The position numbers and the translations under genes were made by a program. The notes beneath the pieces were generated by a model, which did not search any database, was not told the DNA's origin, and saw nothing but the letters and a program-made list of their open reading frames with translations. Of a stretch of DNA of 64,000 bases, positions 53,775 through 61,512 are shown in pieces (within the stretch, counting starts at the first letter, position 1; every line of letters starts with the position of its first letter). The stretch comes from Hymenobacter mellowenesis. GTDB lineage: Bacteria; Bacteroidota; Bacteroidia; Cytophagales; Hymenobacteraceae. The stretch is from assembly GCF_030581005.1 (NCBI RefSeq), contig NZ_JAUQSX010000014.1:62001-126000 (forward strand), read 5' to 3'.

Positions 53775-55337
53775 ATGAAAACATTCCGTATTCAATTAAT
53801 TATCAGCACATTTATGATGCTGATAATCCAACTAAGCAACAACGCCCAGGCCGGTGCAATCGACAAACCGCTACTGGCAGGCCAATGGACAGGCCAGCTG
53901 ACGGTGCCGGGCGGTAGTCGCCAGGTTTCCATTACCATAGCCGAACGGCCCGATGGCACCACAGTGGCCCTGCTGGATATGGCCGCCGCCAAGCTCAAAA
54001 ACAGCCCCATGCGGGTGGTAAGCAGCCCCGACAGCGTGGCTTTTTATGCCGATAAAGCGGGCTGCCGGTTCGTGGGCTTGCCCGTGGCCGAAGGCAAGCG
54101 GCTGCGCGGCCAATGGCAGCAGCCCGGCTTCCGCGCCACGCTGGTCCTTGACCGCACTCCGACGGGTACCGCCCCGGCTTCTTCAGCGCTCAAAGGCAAA
54201 TCGATGGCCTACAAAACCGAAGAAGTGCGGGTGAGCAGCCTCAGCAGCCCCAATCCCGAACTGGGCCTGGGCGGCAGCCTGAGTATGCCGCTCGGTGCCG
54301 GACCATTTCCGGGCGTGGTGCTCTTGGCCGATGGCAGCAAAGCCGAGCGCGCCGAAGGCACCTACGACCTGCTCGATGAACTGGCCGATTACCTCACGCG
54401 GCAGGGCCTGGCCGTGCTGCGACTGGAAGGCCGGGGCACGGGCCGCTCGGCCGCCATCCCGGCGGCGAACTCCCGCAACGAGCTGGTGGCGGATGCGCAG
54501 TCGGCCCTTGCGTTTCTACGCTCGCATTCGGGCATCGACCCGCTGCGGGTGGGCCTGCTGGGGCACGGCGACGGCGCCAACGTGGCCCTGCAGGTAGCGG
54601 CAGCAGCGCCCACGCCGGCCTTTCTGGTGTCGCTGGGCGCGGCGGGCTTGAGTGGCCAGGAGCTTCTGGCGCGTCAAACCTCGCTGGTGAATCAGCCGGG
54701 CGAGCCCGATACTGCCCAGTTGGCCTGGGACCGCAAAGAAATGCAGCTGATGACGCTGGCCCGCCGCGAAGCCAAAAAGCAGCTGGCCGCCGGCACCTCG
54801 GCCCAGCAAGTGCAGGTGCGCGTGGCCCAGGAGCAAATGCGCCTGAACGCCGAAGCCCAGAAACGCAGCGACGCGCTGTACAAGCGGCAGTACGCCATGC
54901 TGGAAATCATTCGGCAAACGCCCAACAATGCCCAGGCGCAGGCCATCGTGGCCAATATGCTGAAGCAGATTTACCCAAGCCTGCCATCGGCCACGGCGCA
55001 AAACCGGGCGGCCCAGCTCACCAGCCCGTGGTACCGCTCGCTGCTGGCCACCAATCCGCAAACCGACTTGGGCAAAGTGAGCTGCCCCACCCTCCTGCTA
55101 CACGGCACCGCCGACTCGCAGGTGCTCACGGCCAGCAACTTGCCGCTGCTCGAAAAAGGCATGAAGGCCAACAAGCGCGTCAACAGCCAAAAGCTGGAAG
55201 GCCTGAACCATGATTTTCTGGCCCCGGCCAGTGCTCAGGCCCTGGCGGCCGGCACCGAGCAACACCCCACCGCTTCGGCCGATGCCCTGGAGGCCATTCG
55301 GGAGTGGGTGGTGCAGCAGGTGAAGATTTCGAATTAA
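53775..55337 (+). CDS. Exported alpha/beta hydrolase-like protein lacking the nucleophile Ser
   Basis: A 520-aa exported protein: signal peptide (FRIQLIISTFMMLIIQLSNNAQA), a beta-rich N-terminal part (QWTGQLTVPGGSRQVSI), and an alpha/beta hydrolase fold. In place of the usual GHSxGG elbow stands GHGDGANVAL (residues about 263-272; Gly at the Ser position, nt 54567-54569). The other catalytic region is intact: LLLHGTADSQVL (Asp) and EGLNHDFL (His). A Gln/Ala/Lys-rich helical insertion (residues about 330-410) is unusual. Family otherwise like secreted S9/BAAT-type peptidases or esterases. Start at 53775 begins the signal. Confidence 0.82.
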   Translation: MKTFRIQLIISTFMMLIIQLSNNAQAGAIDKPLLAGQWTGQLTVPGGSRQVSITIAERPDGTTVALLDMAAAKLKNSPMRVVSSPDSVAFYADKAGCRFVGLPVAEGKRLRGQWQQPGFRATLVLDRTPTGTAPASSALKGKSMAYKTEEVRVSSLSSPNPELGLGGSLSMPLGAGPFPGVVLLADGSKAERAEGTYDLLDELADYLTRQGLAVLRLEGRGTGRSAAIPAANSRNELVADAQSALAFLRSHSGIDPLRVGLLGHGDGANVALQVAAAAPTPAFLVSLGAAGLSGQELLARQTSLVNQPGEPDTAQLAWDRKEMQLMTLARREAKKQLAAGTSAQQVQVRVAQEQMRLNAEAQKRSDALYKRQYAMLEIIRQTPNNAQAQAIVANMLKQIYPSLPSATAQNRAAQLTSPWYRSLLATNPQTDLGKVSCPTLLLHGTADSQVLTASNLPLLEKGMKANKRVNSQKLEGLNHDFLAPASAQALAAGTEQHPTASADALEAIREWVVQQVKISN

Positions 55338-55350
55338 GGCCAGGAAAACC

Positions 55351-55725
55351 TTACTGGGCCAGCGGCTGGGACTGAAACGCCTGTCGCAGCCACGCGCCGG
55401 CCAGCGCGGCGAGCCCGCCGCTTAGCCCGGCTACCAGGCCCGCCACCAACACCAGCGCCGGCACCGAGCCGCCCAGTGGCAGCAGTTCCGCCACGCGGTG
55501 CGCCAGCAGCCCGTCGTTTTGGTAAGTCAGCCACGCGGCGGGCAACAGCCAGCTAAGCGCGGCCCCGCCGAAGCCCGCCCAAAAGGCCACGCGGCCCGTG
55601 GGCGCAATGGCCAGCCCTACCACGAAGGCTACCACGGCCAGGCTCCACCACGGCAAGTCCAGCTGCACGGCCGAGGCCAGCACGAGAATGAGAATCGGTA
55701 GTAGCCAGGGGTTGCGCCAGTTCAT
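55351..55725 (-). CDS. Small membrane protein of unknown function
   Basis: A 124-aa protein with four hydrophobic segments: NPWLLPILILVLASAVQLDL, WWSLAVVAFVVGLAIAPTG, AFWAGFGGAALSWLLPAAWL and VPALVLVAGLVAGLSGGLAAL. No family recognised. Convergent with the hydrolase; stops 13 bp apart. Confidence 0.75.
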   Translation of the reverse strand: MNWRNPWLLPILILVLASAVQLDLPWWSLAVVAFVVGLAIAPTGRVAFWAGFGGAALSWLLPAAWLTYQNDGLLAHRVAELLPLGGSVPALVLVAGLVAGLSGGLAALAGAWLRQAFQSQPLAQ

Positions 55726-55754
55726 GCGGGCAAGATAAGTCTTTGCTGAATACT

Positions 55755-55949
55755 GTCATTGCGAGGAGGTACGACGAAGCAATCCGTCCTGTCAAAACCA
55801 GACACGCCCTTTCACCAGAAAGCCTCGGCACTGCGCAGTGCCGGGGCTTATCACATTATCAGGCTGGTCGCTGAGAACAGACGGATTGCTTCGGCTCCGC
55901 CTCACAATGACAGGCACCACCTGCAATGACAGGCACCACCTCGCAATGA
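55755..55949. repeat. Inverted repeat, GTCATTGCGAGG family, with a short tandem tail
   Basis: Arms 55755-55788 and 55880-55911 are imperfectly complementary (GCAATCCGTC / GACGGATTGC etc.); the loop holds a second palindrome (CGGCACTGCGCAGTGCCG). The unit CAATGACAGGCACCACCT is then repeated in tandem near 55905-55940. A family of this type is common in Bacteroidota genomes. Confidence 0.85.
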
Positions 55950-55959
55950 TAACGACTAC

Positions 55960-56622
55960 TCAGGCTGCTGCCAGCACTTCCGGGTCGTTGTTCGCAGGCG
56001 AGTTCACCCGCTTGCTGATAATGTATTCCTTCATAGCCGCAGCATCGTAGGGTACGAGCAGTTCCTGGTGCGCCTTCAGGCCCAGGCCATCGTCGAGCCA
56101 GGCCTGCTCGGCGGCGCGGGTGGGCAGGATGACGGGCATGCGGTTATGGATGTTGGCCATCAGCGCGTTTGGTTCCGTCGTGATAATGGTAAAGGTGGGG
56201 TGCAGCTCGCCGGTACTGCGGTCGAGCCACTCGTCCCAGAGGCCAGCGAAGGCGAAGGGCTGCTCGTCGCGCAGCAGGATGCGATGCGGCACCTTACCGG
56301 CTGGCGTGGCCTGCCACTCAAAGAAGCTGTCGGCCAGCACTAGGCAGCGCTTGCGGCCCAGCAGCTGCCGAAAGCTGGGCTTCTCGGCCAGCGTCTCTGC
56401 CCGGGCGTTGATGGGTTTGGGGCCGGCGCTGGGGTCTTTGCTCCAGTTCGGTACGAGGCCCCAGCTCAGGAGTTGAATCTGGCCGGGCGCGGCGTTGGTG
56501 ATGATGGGCAGACGCTGGGAGGGCGCGGCGTTGTAGGTGGTTGGCGCCGGCTCGGTGAACGTGGCGTCGAAACGCTGCTCAACGGTTGGAGCCGGGACGA
56601 TGAAGGTGTAGCGACCACACAT
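55960..56622 (-). CDS. SOS response-associated peptidase (YedK/HMCES type)
   Basis: A 220-aa SRAP domain protein. MCGRYTFIVP places the catalytic Cys at residue 2 after Met removal; PARAETLAEKPSFRQLLGRKRCL and RILLRDEQPFAFAGLWDEW are family segments, with the catalytic Glu in NARAET and the His in HNRMPVIL. It forms thiazolidine crosslinks with abasic sites in single-stranded DNA. Start at 56622 is fixed by the need for Cys2; the longer frame is wrong. Confidence 0.93.
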   Translation of the reverse strand: MCGRYTFIVPAPTVEQRFDATFTEPAPTTYNAAPSQRLPIITNAAPGQIQLLSWGLVPNWSKDPSAGPKPINARAETLAEKPSFRQLLGRKRCLVLADSFFEWQATPAGKVPHRILLRDEQPFAFAGLWDEWLDRSTGELHPTFTIITTEPNALMANIHNRMPVILPTRAAEQAWLDDGLGLKAHQELLVPYDAAAMKEYIISKRVNSPANNDPEVLAAA

Positions 56623-56648
56623 GGCAAGGCGGTGATTTAGAATAAAAA

Positions 56649-56758
56649 AGAACGTCATGCTGAGCGCAGCCGAAGCATCTCTATCGCAAGGAGCAATCCA
56701 ATCGGATTACGTTATTTGCGCGGTAGAGATGCTTCGGCTGCGCTCAGCATGACGTTCT
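56649..56758. repeat. Inverted repeat, GTCATG family (type GCTGAGCGCAGCCGAAGC)
   Basis: Arms 56649-56687 and 56720-56758 (39 bp), one mismatch. Loop contains CCAATCGGATTACG. Same arm type as 3287, 7276 and 10012. Confidence 0.94.
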
Positions 56759-56778
56759 GATTACGCCATTCGACCTGC

Positions 56779-58431
56779 TTACGCCTTATACAGCAGCTCG
56801 TAGTATTCCTTGGCCATGCGGCCGCTCTCGAACTCCGGTTCCACGTCCTTCATGGCGGTTTTCACCACTTTCAGGAAGTTTTTGGGCTGGTCGTAGTACA
56901 GCGGCAACACGGTGTTTTCGAGCACATCGAGCAGCGTGGTAGCCTCTTGGTCGTCCTTCACGTTCTCGGGCAAGGTTTCCTCGGCGTGGGCGATGAGGAA
57001 GCCGTTTTCGCCGTCCTTGCAGAACTCGGGAATCCAGCCGTCGGCGATGCTCAGGTTCACGCTGGCGTTCATGGCGGCGGTCATGCCGCTGGTGCCGCTG
57101 GCTTCACGCGGGAAGCGCGGCGTGTTCAGCCAGATATCAGAACCCTTTTTGAGGGCGGCCGACAGGCCCAGCTCGTAGCCGGTGAGCACGGCGCAGTTCG
57201 GCAGATTGGCAGTGCGTTTGATAATTTCATTGAACAAAGCCACTGCACCGAAGTCTTTCGGGTAAGGCTTGCCCGCCCAAATCATCTGAATGGGGCGTTT
57301 GGTGTTGCTGGCCAGTTCCACGAACCGCTCGAAGTGGCGCAGGATGAGGTCGGCGCGCTTATAGGCGGCGAAGCGGCGGGCCCACACGATGGTGATGACC
57401 TCGGGGTCGAAGACGTTGCCGGTCTGGTCGGCCACGATTTTAAACAACTCCTTTTTCAGTTCCTGCTTGCGGGCCAGCAGGTCGGCGTCGCTCTTGATTT
57501 TGAGGGCGGCGGCCAGCTGCGGGTCGCGCCAGTAGGTGCCGTTCTGGCTGTTGGTGATGGGGATGATGGGGCAGATGCCCTCAAAGTGGCCCCACATTTC
57601 GTTGGCCACGCGGCCGTGCACCTTGCTCACGGCGTTGGCTTTGCGGGCGAAGCGCAGGGCGGTGAGGGTGTAGTTCAGCGCGTCGCCGGTGCCGATGCGG
57701 GCCTCGCGGCGCACGGCTTCCTCCGGCATGGTGCCGAAGAAGGTCATGTCGAGCAGCAGCTTCATGGGACGCTCCTCGTTGCCGGCCAGTTCGGGCGTGT
57801 GGGTGGTGAACACCAGACGCTTCTGCACTTCGGCCAGGTCGCGGCCGTGCTTTTCGTAGAGGTAGAAGGCCAGCGGCAGGCCGTGGCCCTCGTTGAGGTG
57901 GTAGACGTCGGTTTTGCGGCCGAGCACGTCGAGCAGCTTGCCGCCGCCCACGCCCAGCAGGATGCTCTGGGCCACGCGGGCCGCCGCGTCCGGGTCGTAG
58001 AGGTGGTGCGAAATGGTGCGCGAGATGTAATCGTTTTCCGGGATGTCGGTGGTGAGGAAGAACATCGGCACGGTGCCGAACACTTCCGGAGCGAGATACA
58101 GGGCTTTCACATGCACATCAGCGCCGTGAATGGTGATGGGGAACACAATGCCCGTGTCCTGCAGAAACGAATAGTGCTTCTGGCGGAATTCAGCGCGCAT
58201 GGTCTGGTCTTCGGCGCGGCCCTGGTCGTAGTAGCCGAAGCTCCACAGGATGCTAATGCCGACGAGGTTTTGCTTTAGCTCGAAGCCCGAGCGCATGTGC
58301 GAGCCGGCCAGGAAGCCCAGGCCACCGGAGTAGGTTTTGAGGGCCTGGTCGACGGCGAATTCCATCGAGAAATAAGCCGCCGCCGTCTTGTATTTGGCCG
58401 CGGGCGCATAGGGTTTGAATGTAAATGCCAT
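56779..58431 (-). CDS. Short alpha-glucan phosphorylase-like protein (GT35-related)
   Basis: A 550-aa glucan phosphorylase-like enzyme, shorter than the usual 750-850 aa form. TAAAYFSMEFAVDQALKTYSGGLGFLAGSH gives the N-terminal signature, VYHLNEGHGLPLAF the substrate His region, WARRFAAYKRADLI the phosphate/PLP region, and EASGTSGMTAAMNASVNLS the PLP loop. In the latter the PLP-linking Lys (usual GMK/NMK) is Thr. Probably acts on starch or maltodextrins. Divergent from the GH13 gene at 58681, in a starch block. Start 58431. Confidence 0.85.
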   Translation of the reverse strand: MAFTFKPYAPAAKYKTAAAYFSMEFAVDQALKTYSGGLGFLAGSHMRSGFELKQNLVGISILWSFGYYDQGRAEDQTMRAEFRQKHYSFLQDTGIVFPITIHGADVHVKALYLAPEVFGTVPMFFLTTDIPENDYISRTISHHLYDPDAAARVAQSILLGVGGGKLLDVLGRKTDVYHLNEGHGLPLAFYLYEKHGRDLAEVQKRLVFTTHTPELAGNEERPMKLLLDMTFFGTMPEEAVRREARIGTGDALNYTLTALRFARKANAVSKVHGRVANEMWGHFEGICPIIPITNSQNGTYWRDPQLAAALKIKSDADLLARKQELKKELFKIVADQTGNVFDPEVITIVWARRFAAYKRADLILRHFERFVELASNTKRPIQMIWAGKPYPKDFGAVALFNEIIKRTANLPNCAVLTGYELGLSAALKKGSDIWLNTPRFPREASGTSGMTAAMNASVNLSIADGWIPEFCKDGENGFLIAHAEETLPENVKDDQEATTLLDVLENTVLPLYYDQPKNFLKVVKTAMKDVEPEFESGRMAKEYYELLYKA

Positions 58432-58680
58432 AGAGGGGTATGGTGCCGGCTGGGGCTGGCAATGAAAGAAAATTCGGGGTGGAAAAAGAAATTTTTACAA
58501 GCTAAGCAATAGCTCAAAGAAGCCGCAATGTGCAAACGTTTCGACAAATAACGCGAAAAGCTCATATTAAGCTTGCGCTAAACGGCTTGCTCCCTAACGG
58601 CAAGCAGCGGAGCGGAGTTAGCGGACCCGCCCGGGAAGTTGTTATTTTGCCCCCTCTCCCCCCAACTATCCCTGTTTATT

Positions 58681-60573
58681 ATGACATTTTCCCGCTTACT
58701 GCTGGCGCTAGCATTGCCCCTGTTAACTGCCGCCACCAGCCCCGCCGCGGTAGCCGCCACGCCACTAAGCAGCTCAGTTGCGCCCCCGGCCAAAGCCGCG
58801 CCCGGCGTCCGCATCGACCCTACCTATTGGTGGGTGGGCATGAAAAACCCCAAGCTGCAGCTGCTGGTGCACGCGCCGGGCATTGCCAGCGCCACGGCCA
58901 GCATGGCGGCCTACCCGGGCGTGACGCTGGAGGGCAGCCAGAAACTGGAGAGCCCCAACTACCTCGTTGTCAATCTCAACATTGCCCCCGACGCAAAGCC
59001 GGGCCAGTTGAAACTGAGTTTCAAAGGCAGCAAAACCCTGACCTACACCTACGAGCTACGCGCCCGCAACACCGACCCGCAGCGCACGCAGGGCCTCACC
59101 CAGGCCGATTTCATTTACATGCTGATGCCCGACCGGTTCGCGAACGGCGACCCGAAGAACGACGTGGTGAAGGGCACCCGCGCCCCCCGCATGGCCCGCG
59201 ACTCGATGTACGCCCGCCACGGCGGCGACCTGAAGGGCATTCAGAACCACTTTGCCTACTTCAAGCAACTGGGCGCCACGGCCATCTGGCCCACGCCGCT
59301 GGTGGAAAACGACATGCCCAAGGCCAGCTACCACGGCTACGCCGTGACGGACTGCTACAAAATTGACCCACGCTACGGCACCAACGCCGAGTACCAGCAA
59401 TTTGTGAAAGCCGCCCACGCCGACGGGCTGAAAGTGGTGCAGGACATCGTGCTCAACCACTGGGGCAGCTACCACCACCTCTTCCTCGACAAGCCAGCGG
59501 CCGACTGGTTCCACGCCTTCCCCAAGTTCACGCGCTCGAACTACAACGCCTACGCCCTGAACGACCCCTACGGCTCGAAGCGCGACTATCAGCTGTTCAA
59601 CGACGGCTGGTTCGACACGACCATGCCCGACGTGAACCAGGGCAACCCGCTGGTGGCTACCTATCTCATTCAGAACTTTTTGTGGTGGGTAGAGTCGACG
59701 GGCATCGACGGCTACCGCATTGACACCTACCCGTATTCGGAGCCGAATTTCCTGATGCAGTGGGGCAAGGCCATTGGCGAAGAATACCCCAAGCTGGCGC
59801 TGTTTGGCGAGGCCTGGGAAGGCACCGAGGCCGAGCAGGCTTTCTTTGCGCAGAACATTTTCCCGCCCGTCAATGGCTTTAAGTCGAACCTGCCGGGCGT
59901 GCTCGATTTTCAAATCTGCTTCGCCGTTTTAGATGCGTTGAAAACCGAGAACGGCGACCTGAGCAAGCTTTACCACGCCCTGCAGGGCGACTGGCTGTAC
60001 GTGGACGCCACGCGCAACGTACCCTTCCTCGACAACCACGACATGAGCCGCTTCTATTCGGTGATTGGCGAGGACTTCAACAAGTTCAAGACCGGCATGG
60101 CCTGGCTGCTGACGCTGCGCGGCACGCCGCAGCTCTACTACGGCACCGAGGTGCTGATGAAGAATTTCTCGAACCCCGACGGCAAGGTGCGCGAGGACTT
60201 CCCCGGCGGCTGGGCCGGTGACAAGACGAACTACTTCGTGTCGCGTCCCGGACAGGCCGGCGAGGCGTTCGACTACATCAGCAAGCTGGCCAACTACCGC
60301 AAGGCGCACCCGGTGCTGAGCAGCGGCAAGCTGATGCAGTTTATCCCGCAGGATGGGGTGTACACCTACTTCCGCTACAACGACGCCGGCGAGTGCGTGA
60401 TGATTATTGCCAACAACACCAAGGAAACCAAGAAGGTGGACGGGACGCGTTTTGCCGAGCGCACGGACGGCTTTTCGTCGGGCGTGGAAGTGGTGAGTGG
60501 GGCGACGGTTTCCGACCTGAAAACGCTGAACGTGCCGGCCCACACGGCCTGGGTGCTGGAACTGCGGAAATAG
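58681..60573 (+). CDS. Exported GH13 alpha-glucanase (neopullulanase/cyclomaltodextrinase type, SusA-like)
   Basis: A 630-aa glycoside hydrolase. Signal peptide (to AVAA), N-terminal beta-sandwich (PTYWWVGMKNPKLQLLVHA), GH13 barrel, C-terminal sandwich. Catalytic residues: nucleophile Asp348 in GIDGYRIDTY, acid Glu377 in LFGEAWEG, stabiliser Asp454 in FLDNHDMSR. Likely a periplasmic neopullulanase/cyclomaltodextrinase cutting maltodextrins, as SusA does. Start at 58681 begins the signal. Its stop codon overlaps the left arm of the following inverted repeat. Confidence 0.92.
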   Translation: MTFSRLLLALALPLLTAATSPAAVAATPLSSSVAPPAKAAPGVRIDPTYWWVGMKNPKLQLLVHAPGIASATASMAAYPGVTLEGSQKLESPNYLVVNLNIAPDAKPGQLKLSFKGSKTLTYTYELRARNTDPQRTQGLTQADFIYMLMPDRFANGDPKNDVVKGTRAPRMARDSMYARHGGDLKGIQNHFAYFKQLGATAIWPTPLVENDMPKASYHGYAVTDCYKIDPRYGTNAEYQQFVKAAHADGLKVVQDIVLNHWGSYHHLFLDKPAADWFHAFPKFTRSNYNAYALNDPYGSKRDYQLFNDGWFDTTMPDVNQGNPLVATYLIQNFLWWVESTGIDGYRIDTYPYSEPNFLMQWGKAIGEEYPKLALFGEAWEGTEAEQAFFAQNIFPPVNGFKSNLPGVLDFQICFAVLDALKTENGDLSKLYHALQGDWLYVDATRNVPFLDNHDMSRFYSVIGEDFNKFKTGMAWLLTLRGTPQLYYGTEVLMKNFSNPDGKVREDFPGGWAGDKTNYFVSRPGQAGEAFDYISKLANYRKAHPVLSSGKLMQFIPQDGVYTYFRYNDAGECVMIIANNTKETKKVDGTRFAERTDGFSSGVEVVSGATVSDLKTLNVPAHTAWVLELRK

Positions 60574-60684
60574 CGCAAGGTTTCGCGAGGTTAAAAGAGG
60601 TTTCGCAAAGTCTGGCGTTGTAACTTCAACTGACCCGCGCGAAAACCTTGCGAAACCTCTTTTAACCTTGCGAAACCTTGCGCT
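60572..60684. repeat. Inverted repeat, AGCGCAAGGTTTCGC family
   Basis: Arms 60572-60608 and 60648-60684 (37 bp), one mismatch. The left arm starts in the stop codon of the GH13 gene; the right arm ends one base before the ATG of the SDR gene, at 60686. So the element is the entire gap between the two genes. Confidence 0.95.
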
Positions 60685-60685
60685 C

Positions 60686-61393
60686 ATGAATGACCTCACC
60701 GACCAAGTAGCCATCGTATCCGGCGCGAGCCGCGGCATCGGCCGGGCCATTGCCCTGCTGCTGGCCCTGCAGGGCGCCAAAGTGGTGGCCGTAGCCCGAA
60801 ACGAGGGCGAGCTGGAAGAACTCACCCAAAAAACGCGCGGCCTCTGCATCGTGGCCGACATTTCCATTGAGGAAGACGCCCAATATGTAATAACGGAAAC
60901 GCTAAACCACTTCGGCCGCTTGGATATTCTCATCTGCAACGCCGGGGTGGGCTCCTTTAATGAGCTGGAAAACTTCGAAGCCGCCGAGTGGGACCGGATT
61001 TTCGACACCAACGTGAAGGGCACCTTCCTGCTCTGCAAGTCCGCGGTGCCGCATTTCAAAGCTCAGAAGCGCGGCCACATCGTAGGTATTACCTCCGATG
61101 TGGCCAAGCGCACCTTTGCCCACGGCACGGCCTACGGCGCCAGCAAATTTGCCCAGGACGCCGTGCTGGCCAGCCTGCGCAAGGAAGTGCGCCCGCACGG
61201 CGTGAAGGTGAGCACCATCTACCCCGGCCTGGTCGATACCTACTTCAACGACACCACGCCGGGCAGCGCCGAGGCCGAGAAAACCCACCTCCGCCCCGCC
61301 GACGTGGCCCAGGCCGTGCGCTACGTGCTCGAAGCCCCCGCCCACGTGGTGGTCGACGAGCTGATGCTACACCCGCTCACGCAGGAATGGTGA
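60686..61393 (+). CDS. Short-chain dehydrogenase/reductase
   Basis: A 235-aa SDR: GASRGIGRAIAL cofactor motif at about residues 12-23, NAGVGSF near 84, catalytic Ser in GITSDVAKRT and YGASKFAQD with the Tyr/Lys pair near 152. Reaction and substrate unknown. Between two GH13 genes; its role in sugar use is not evident. Start 60686; the upstream in-frame ATG lies in the repeat. Confidence 0.9.
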   Translation: MNDLTDQVAIVSGASRGIGRAIALLLALQGAKVVAVARNEGELEELTQKTRGLCIVADISIEEDAQYVITETLNHFGRLDILICNAGVGSFNELENFEAAEWDRIFDTNVKGTFLLCKSAVPHFKAQKRGHIVGITSDVAKRTFAHGTAYGASKFAQDAVLASLRKEVRPHGVKVSTIYPGLVDTYFNDTTPGSAEAEKTHLRPADVAQAVRYVLEAPAHVVVDELMLHPLTQEW

Positions 61394-61491
61394 GATGGTG
61401 AAATGGTGAGGTGGTGAGTTTGACGTTCGAATGGCGCAAACTGCGCAGCCAGAACGTCAAACTCACCACCTCACCATTTCACCATCTCACC
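61389..61491. repeat. Perfect inverted repeat, GGTGAGATGGTGAAATGG family
   Basis: Arms 61389-61427 and 61453-61491, 39 bp, perfect. The left arm holds the stop codon of the SDR gene; the right arm ends 21 bp before the next gene start. Internal short repeats GGTGA(G/A)ATGGTG are present. Confidence 0.96.
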
Positions 61492-61512
61492 AATTGACTA
61501 TCTTGCCGCATC

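Noticed and set aside
56947..58278. Long plus-strand reading frame across the glucan phosphorylase gene
   Set aside because: Antisense to a recognised enzyme. Composition is the Gly/Ala/Val/His bias of GC-rich antisense frames.
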